Assembly: GCA_019648995.1 (NCBI GenBank)
Contig: BLXT01000977.1
Span: 646,958 to 680,012, forward strand
DNA: 33,055 nucleotides
Reading direction: 5' to 3'
Source of the DNA: Plakobranchus ocellatus
Taxonomy: Eukaryota; Mollusca; Gastropoda; Plakobranchidae
Shown here: piece by piece, positions 13,601 through 22,600 of the stretch
Position numbering within the stretch: the stretch's first letter is position 1
Layout: each line of letters starts with the position of its first letter
The notes under the pieces: model-generated
The model's database searches: none
The model's input: only the letters and a program-made list of their open reading frames with translations
What the model was told of the DNA's origin: nothing
Position numbers and translations under genes: made by a program

Positions 13601-16600
13601 GCAATCCCTATTTTGAAAATAAGATAAAAGCATAGATATATTATCATGATTATAAGTGAGGCTATTTCTTTTTTTTTGTGTAAACAATTTGGACAAAATA
13701 ATGTGATAAAGAATCACTTAAGACATGAGTGGAGTGAAAGTTTAGCTTTTATTAATAATTATGTTCAAACGCAAGGTGTGCACTTTTTAGGCCTGGCCTT
13801 ACTTGGATCAATTTTTCTGAGATGTTAGGGAATTTTGTAAGATTTCTTTAATTGTCTTTAACTTTTATCAATGTTTTACAGAAAATCCACCCAACCCTCC
13901 AAAGAGGCCATGTAGACAAAAGATTGAAGAGCCTGATTGAAGGCAAAGATATAGACTGGGCCACTGCCGAGGCTCTTGCAATGGGCTCTTTGCTTTGTCA
14001 GGGTGAGACTGTCACTGAACTTTTTTCCTATAGCTCTACAATTTTGCTAGGCTCTAATTTCAAAAAAAGAAGGAAAAAATTGACAGGATAGTGTCCCAAA
14101 AAAAATGACTTGAAAGATTATTATTTAGGATTTCCCCTGATGGAAGTTAAAGGTATAGACAAAGTTATTCACATAAAAATATTGTTAATGTTAGTTTCTT
14201 TATTTCCTCTTCATGAAAAAAAGCTTTTATGAAATTTTATCCTTTTTTGTGTGCATCAAACTTGAAAGCTAGTTTGTTTTTTCTTTTCTTCCAATCCTCT
14301 TTCTCAAAAAGCATATTGATGTATGTGAAAATGTTTAGTGTATTGTGGTAAGGTCAGTTAAGCTTTTATCTGTCATGTGGCCTCTATTTTTTGTGAAGTT
14401 TCCTACCTAAACCCATGTACATTTTAGTTTTAATTGATTTTTAAAAAAGTAAAAATCGAGAGTAAAGGAAAATGAAAAAAACTATTCTTGTGATGCTTTA
14501 TATATTTTAGCTGTTGTTTACCCTGGGTGTCTACCACATGCTTTTCTGGCTTTCTTTTTTTTTTCTTTTTTAATTATCTATTTTGAACTATTGATTTTTA
14601 TTGAATATATACAGAAATTAAAAAAAAAAAAAGTGAAGCGTGTTTGGTTGGCTCATAAAATTATTTTTATTATAGGAAAGGGCAAGGTATCAAATTCATT
14701 TAGCAGACATGCCTACCGTTCCGGAAATTCCGGATTCGTTCCGGAATTCTACCAGAAAATGACCTGCGTCCTGGAAATCCACATTTTTATCACAAAATCC
14801 GGAATTTCGCAGATTTGTGATCAGTCATACTCTCAGAAATAATCCTAGTCTAGATGTCTAGCGGCGCATCTCTGCATAAATAACCGAGAATATTAAAGGA
14901 CTTAGAGAAAAAAAATTACGGCGTTAACACTGCAACAAACTTTTCAAACTTATTAAATGCATGGCGCTCTTTGCTACACCTTTTTTCATAAGACCCAGCG
15001 TGCATCTTGCAGACTGAGGAGGGGTTGGGGTGGTTTGGGGCAAACCTATCGATGCAGTACATCTATAGATGAACATCTTTGTAAAGGTCTACCATCAGTC
15101 CCATCACTGACTGTTGCCGCGTTGACGGTCGGTCATTCACACTGTGACGTCACTCACCTGGACTAGGGTTTTTTTTCAACAGACATATCTTTGCGAGGAA
15201 AGCAAATATGAAAATTCTGACGGCAAATTTGAAATCAGCAACCTCGATTTAAGAAAATCATAGCGGCAGAATTTCAATTTTTATAGAAATAAAGATTTTT
15301 GGGATAATTTTTCCCGTTTTAAATCTGTCAACTGTACTATTGCAGGTCAATGGTTTGGTCGGACTTAATTACTGTATCTAGACTTTAAGACTACTATACC
15401 CGCAGTCTTATATCTAGAGAAGTTATAGACCCAGCATTGAACTTAGGCTGGGTGCGAACCTGTATGATTGATGCCAGGCTCTTGCCATTGCCAGTCCTAT
15501 GATAATACTATGAACTATCCATAGATTTAGATTTTAATATAATACAATCAGGCCTGCGTATCTTGGATAAGTCTACGTCTCTTCAAAATGACCAAAAAGA
15601 AATTGATCTACATAGAAGCTCCAATCCACAAAAGACAACAGCATTGTACTGACTGTATTCGAAAAGAATGCATCGAGGCAATCCGCATCTTAGGGATGGA
15701 AAAGGGAAATGTTTCATGGAATTTTTTATTTGAGAAAAGTTAATAAATTGGAATTCCAATGGTAACATTGATATAAGTTACCCAAAGTTAAACAAGTCTT
15801 TGCAGTACGAGTAGAATGAAAATTTTAAGGGCATATTTTCTTTTTATAATGTCGTTAGTCTAGGGCCGATTTGCTCAACATTAATGTAAACAGATTGGAA
15901 TGTAAGCACGGAGACTAAATGTTAAGCAGTTGGCTTAGCGTTTGTGCCGATTTAAACAGGAACTGATATCCTCTACACTCTCCCCCGTCCTAAAGGTACA
16001 CCTCTGTGATTAATTGACACTTAGTTAAATTGTGTGGGTTTTTTTTTTTTTTTNNNNNNNNNNNNNNNNNNNNNNNNNNNNNNNNNNNNNNNNNNNNNNN
16101 NNNNNNNNNNNNNNNNNNNNNNNNNNNNNNNNNNNNNNNNNNNNNNNNNNNNNNNNNNNNNNNNNNNNNNNNNNNNNNNNNNNNNNNNNNNNNNNNNNNN
16201 NNNNNNNNNNNNNNNNNNNNNNNNNNNNNNNNNNNNNNNNNNNNNNNNNNNNNNNNNNNNNNNNNNNNNNNNNNNNNNNNNNNNNNNNNNNNNNNNNNNN
16301 NNNNNNNNNNNNNNNNNNNNNNNNNNNNNNNNNNNNNNNNNNNNNNNNNNNNNNNNNNNNNNNNNNNNNNNNNNNNNNNNNNNNNNNNNNNNNNNNNNNN
16401 NNNNNNNNNNNNNNNNNNNNNNNNNNNNNNNNNNNNNNNNNNNNNNNNNNNNNNNNNNNNNNNNNNNNNNNNNNNNNNNNNNNNNNNNNNNNTGTTCCGC
16501 ATTTTTATATAATGTTCCGCATTTTTGCCCTTGATGTTCCTCAAAAAAATTTTTAAGGGTAGGCATGTCTGATTTAGCGATAAGATTCATTGCAGAGAAT

Positions 16601-19600
16601 CCTCCTGATAATCATTCATTGATTGCAATGTCAGATTCAGGTCTCCTTATGTATCTTGATCTTTCATGGATATCAGTATGAGATAGAGAAAATTATTATG
16701 CATTGTCTTTGATTATCTATGCTAATTGAGGCAAATTTAATTTCTACAGAATCAATATTATCTCTATGTCAGGTTTTGATGTTCGCATTAGTGGTCAGGA
16801 TGTGGGCCGAGGCACTTTCAGCCACAGGCACTGTATGCTGGTGGATCAAGAAACTGACCATATATACATTCCGCTCAATAATATATCTGAGTCTCAGATG
16901 GCTTTCCTAGAGGTGAGCATCATTAACCCTTAAATTACCAGGCCCCTCTATACCAAAGCAAGGAGCGTAACTCTTAATTTTTTTCATCACAAATTCCACT
17001 AAATAAATTGTATAAATTTAAATATTGGTTTTTAAAAATTTCCAAAATCACCATGGTTTAGAGAAATGAACAAGATTTCCTCTCATGTATAATATGTTAT
17101 GCTTTAATATGAAGAAATTGTGAAAAAAAAAATAGTAAAAAATTACCATCCCTATCAGACTGTGCCTCCGAATATGGGTCCAAACCCAACTCTAGATTTA
17201 GGTTTAGCCATGACTAGTTGAACAGACTGACAAGCTGGCTTAAGAAATCAAAAGCCGTTTAATAAAAAATCACTGTATCACTTCTATTCGACCAATTCTC
17301 ATGCAGTAAAGAGTAAACGAAAGTAGAACTATCAAACTGCCAAAGAGCTTTCTTGCAAGAGAAACTATAAGAACAAATATGCTCTGTTCCATACAGAAAA
17401 AGTGGATGCTAAACGCAAATATTAGCGGGCGATGGCGAGCGATTTGGTATAGGATCAGTATGGGCAATACCAGGCAATATCTGGTAATTTAAGGGTTTAG
17501 CAGTCTATCATCATGAAGTAACTGCTTATTTGTTATCATATCTTCTCAGACTTTTGATCTATTGGAGAACTCTGTGGCCACTTCTTTTGATTTCAAATCC
17601 AACTCTCTATTCATTCTCTTAGTGTTTCTCCTCCTCCCTTAATCATGCCAACCGTTGTCTCATTTAGTCATATCTCTTGTAAATTGTGTTATGGATGTTT
17701 TTTGTTTTCTTCTTTACAATTGATTAAATATGTATATACCAAATAGAGTAGATTATCACCAAGACTGCTAAATACTTTGTAAGCATGTGTGAATCTTATT
17801 CTTTTTGACAGGCTTTATTCAATTTTAAGTAAATACTGATTTCTTACTTGACAAATTCTTGGTTCAAACTAAACAATCATGAAATTAGGCCTCTGTGGTC
17901 ATACATGAAATCCATCTAAAAGGCAAGCATAGTGTTGTTTCAGATTTGAGCATGTTAATAAATAGAAAAGTAGGCAACCCAACTTGAAACTTTTGCATCA
18001 ATGATTACAGATGAACACTAGACCAATTTGAAAACTTAAAGGTGTATTTTAAAGTCTTACCGCCCAGTCAATTTTTAAAAATAAAGTTGCTTCAGGTTTA
18101 TCTTAAAAGAACTCAATACCATCTGTATAATATTATCAGAGCATATGAAAAAATTTGTTTTTTTTTTGCTTTAAAATATGAAATTTAAGATATAACAGGT
18201 TTTCCATGCAAACTTTTAATCAAACCTACAACTCCAAAATAAATATTATATCAAAATTGTACTTCCATACATTTATTCTGTTCCTTTACATTTTCCAGAA
18301 TTTCCAACAAACCTCTTTACTCCTTGGCTATTTTAATTTTAGATAGAGATTGTTAAAAATACTTTTAGAAAGTTCAAATTTTTTATTTTAAAATGTTGAG
18401 TAATTTTTTTCAGCCTTAAAAATCTAATGAACCAACCTTAGCTGTGCCACATGAGAAAATCTCCAACCCTCTGTCCTGATTTGGGCAATCATCATTTCAT
18501 CATTTTCACCTTTTCTTTTGCAGACTATGCAATGACAAAAACTTTTTTTCCTTACATAATAGCTGTGAAACTTGTTTGTGCTATTTAGGTTGCTAACAGT
18601 GCATTGTCTGAGGAAGGTGTGTTAGGCTTTGAGTACGGCTTCAGTATAGACAAGCCTAATGCCTTAGTGATCTGGGAGGCCCAGTTTGGGGATTTCTTCA
18701 ATGCTGCTCAAACTATCATTGATACGTATGTCACATCTGGCGAATGTAAGTTATGTAGCTGGTGCAAGCTGGCTTGTTAAGTTTACTTTGAGTATTATGT
18801 GTCTTAACTTTCTTAAAAAATTAACTGTAATTCTTCTTTAATCATGCTAAGCTTTGTCAAAGAACTTCGTTGAAATCAAAGTTTCCCTATTTGCAGAGGA
18901 AGTCATTGAAACTAAGATGACAGATGATATCGCTCAACTATTATATTAGCTTTCATTAATTTGTTTACTGGTTTTTGTTTTTATTTTTATTTTTAAAAAA
19001 GATATTCATTTGTCCATATTTTGTCTCCACATGCACTGACTATCCCCTGCATCACTCACCCATCGTGCATGTCTTCAGTGAAATGGCTCCTCCAGTCAGG
19101 TTTGGTGATGGCTCTACCTAATGGGATGGATGGAGCTGGTCCTGAACACTCGTCATGTAGGATAGAAAGATTTCTTCAGGTTTGAAATTCAGAAATTACA
19201 TTCAAATAAGTCATGCGTCAATGCTTGCATGTTATTCTTGGTGATGTTTGAGATTATTTATCTAGCTACATGCATTTGGTAGGAAAACTAGGCAAAGCTT
19301 TTTATATCTCATTTTTTTTCTAACCTGAAGCCTTGACTACTTTTATGAGATGAAAGTTCAAGCGTATTTGCAGTAGAAATTGTATTGTTAATATGGTTAC
19401 CAAGTTCATCGAAAACTCCCAGTGTGGTATTTGTGATAAATTTTTTATTTAATCAAGAAGACTGAAAAGCAATGTAAGAGAATTTCTCCTACATTCTTAA
19501 CTGTGCTCAATAATTATGCACTAGAGAGGCCTAGCAAATTACAAAAATGTTGCAGGGACTGTCATAAAGGATGTTATTATTGCATACACCTGACATAAGA

Positions 19601-22600
19601 CTTCATAGAAGTTCAAATATTCTTTTTGTACAGTTTGGCATATATACTTCACATGTTTTATTGCACACATTAAAAGCAGTTTTAAGAAATTAATTTATTG
19701 TCTCTAAATTTTCATCCTTTCTACTTCTCTTAATAATTGCAATACAGAGAACTCAAGTGGTTGACTAGAGTGCAGCAAAACTTGTTTTTGAATATCACAA
19801 ATGATCATTACTTGAAAATCTGTGAAGAATTTTTTTTCAACATCTCCACACACTTTTTTATATTTTGCTGGATAACCTTGTTCAACGATTGCTGACAAAT
19901 GACTCATTTGTATGGACAGCGCATGTAATTTTTTGAAAACCTCTTGGTGTAATTGTACTTCGGTTTTCATTTTTATTTAATTTTATCAGCAATGTGATAG
20001 TAAAGAAGATAAAGTGGATGGAGACAATGTCAACATTCAGATTGTCAACCCAACAACATCGGCTCAATATTTCCATTTATTAAGACGGCAGGTCAGATAA
20101 TTATTGGAACTATAATATTTTTTCATTAAAAGCAATAATTTATTCAGTAATGTTTTTGTTGTATTATTAACATTAACTAACTTGATATTATGGCTTTAAA
20201 TAAGACAAAAATGTATTCTGTGAGGATGATAATAACATGGCATATCAAGGAAAATATTTGAGATGTATTCATTGTAGTATGATTAACAATTAATAGGAAA
20301 GAAATAACTACTTATTGATAACTACAAGTTAGTAATATTTACTTTTTCTAGAATATACTGTAGCAGTTTCTTTAACTTCATCATTCTTTTTCCTTTTTTT
20401 CCCTTTGGGTTTTGTGTTTTTATGTGCTTCTTTGTATAATTCATTTCATATATCACAGATGGTTAGGAATTTTCGAAAGCCACTTGTGGTGGCTGGACCA
20501 AAAACTCTCCTTCGACTGCCAGCAGCAGCCTCAACCCTTGCAGACATGGCTCCAGGTACCCATTTTCATCCTGTCCTCCCTGACAATTCTGGGGTGAGCC
20601 CTTCAGAGATCACACGCCTGGTGTTTTGTTCTGGAAAGCATTACTACACTCTTGCTGGAGAGAGGGAAAAGAGAGCAGCAAAACATGTGATTTTTATAAG
20701 GCTTGAGGTGGGTAGGATTATTTTTATAACATATTTTTTGGTTTGATTGGAGTGTAGTAAGTAGGAATTTGAAATTACACTTATCAGTGGCTCTTTCAAC
20801 CAAAAAATAAAAAGGGTGAAGCATAACACCCAAGTCCCTCCAAAAAATCAAAAGTGCACTTGCAGTATGAATGTATCGCAGTTTCATAGAATAAGTCAGT
20901 TGTGGTTCTTCCTGTCTGCCTATAAAAAGGGGGGTGAAATGTAGTGATCATAATTTGTGGCACACATTATAGAGACTTTCTGTACATAATGTATTGAACA
21001 TTTTTAGTGCTTAACTTTGAAATTTTGATTTTTGTCACAGCAATGTAGACCAACATTGCAACCCATTTCACTTTCCTTAATTTTGCTAATTAGCAAAAGA
21101 GAGAAAAAATTTTTAAAGTCCTACAAAATGCTATGCCCAAAGAATAGCAGTAAAGTGTAATTTTATGTAGTGGAAATCATGTGGTAAAATGCAAATTCAG
21201 TCACAATAAGTATTACTCATCAAATATTGTGAGGAGAGATGATATTCATTAATCAAATATCAACTAAGGTATCAGTCACTTATATCACACTTCTATCAAT
21301 AAGTAAGTTTTTTTTTCCCAGCCTTACGGCAAAATAAATATAAGAGAGCATAATCAGTACTCATAGTGCACCACAAACAGGGTAAAATCCTGGCGTCGAA
21401 AAGATGCAAGGGCAAATGCATCATAACATAAATTAAAGAAAGAAGAAACAATTGCCAACTAGCAATTATATATTAGTCGAATCAAACAGCAGCAAAAAAG
21501 GCATTTAAATGTTTTGCTTCATTGTAAGCTCTGTCAGTCAAACAACTTAGATGCAAAAGTTTGCAAGTATATCATTCCAAGTTTCAACTGTTCTTTTTTT
21601 CTAAGTAAACAATAAAATTTATTGGTCTTCAGTTAATTGCTGCCAATTTTTTTTTTCCACATATGATTCGTGATTTTTATTTCTTTAGCTCTTGCTTATA
21701 AAATTTTAATAAAGTAGGCTGGTTTTTTTTTAATGATTTAGTTGGTATAATTCTATTCTTAAAAATATTCTTCTTCTGTCAGCAACTTTGTTTTACTTCT
21801 TTTTTTTTTTTTGCTCATAGCTGATATAATTATCATTATTCAGTTTATTACCTTTGATTTATCCTTCATAGAGTCTTTGCCCATTCCCGACTGCTGAGCT
21901 TCAGACTGTGTTAGAGCAGTATCCAAATGCCAGGGACTTTATCTGGAGTCAGGAGGAACACAGAAATATGGGCGCATGGAGTTTTGTCAACCCTCGCTTC
22001 AAAAACCTAGTGGGATGTGAGGTTAGGGATTTGGATGTTCATACTATTATCAGTTTTTCCTTAGTTTTTTCCCTTATATGAACTCATTTCCGGCAATGTT
22101 GACTTGAAGTTCAACTAAAAAAAAACAATATTTTAGCTTTTTCCCTTATATGAACTCATTTCCGGCAATGTTGACTTGAAGTTCAACTTAAAAAAAACAA
22201 TATTTTAGCCCTTTTTTTTCTTTGCTTTCACTCCATATTTTCCGGTTTGTCAATTAGCAAGTTTAACACCTAAAGAACCTTTGACGAGAATATCAAAAAA
22301 ACAATCATAAAAGGCACGACGAGTATACTTGCGAAAAGTAGCCAGCCATAAAGGACCAGTGACGAGTATTAGTTAGTTTACTACTTTATTCCAATGCAAA
22401 ATATTCTTAGTCTAGACCTTATTTTTTTATTTCCAGTCCAGTCGAAGTGAAACACTTTCGTTATCAATTTGCAGGTGTGGGTATACAAACAAAGGATTTC
22501 CATTATAGGCTTATCCCTATTGGTGTTAAAGACATAATTTGAACAGGGGGGTGGCAGCCCTGGTCTGGGAGGGGTAACTCTAGGTAGCAAAGCCTGTTCT

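Larger units (their letters stand above)
14704..16571. mobile_element. DNA transposon with 14-bp TIRs and 6-bp target duplication, interrupted by gap
   Basis: Left end CAGACATGCCTACC (14704-14717) is the exact reverse complement of the right end (16558-16571). Both ends are flanked by ATTTAG (14698-14703 and 16572-16577), a clean 6-bp target-site duplication. Subterminal GTTCCG words recur at both ends (three near 14718-14752; tgttccgcattttt twice at 16493-16525). The interior is less AT-rich than the intron around it. No transposase is recognised, but the N gap may hide coding sequence. Starting with CAG resembles hAT elements, yet a 6-bp duplication is not the usual 8 bp, so the superfamily is left open. 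Confidence 0.8.
14003..16772 (+). other. DHTKD1 intron 15 (about 2.8 kb, includes assembly gap)
   Basis: GT-AG, phase 1. It holds a transposon (14704-16571) that is interrupted by 439 N. The flanks 14003-14697 and 16578-16772 are AT-rich, with no exon seen. Confidence 0.85.

Noticed and set aside
15990..16590. Open frames of 160-190 codons around the gap
   Set aside because: Almost all their length is N; they exist only because N never reads as a stop.
20603..20887. - strand frames opposite exon 20
   Set aside because: They are shadows of the DHTKD1 exon on the + strand, which matches the protein family directly.
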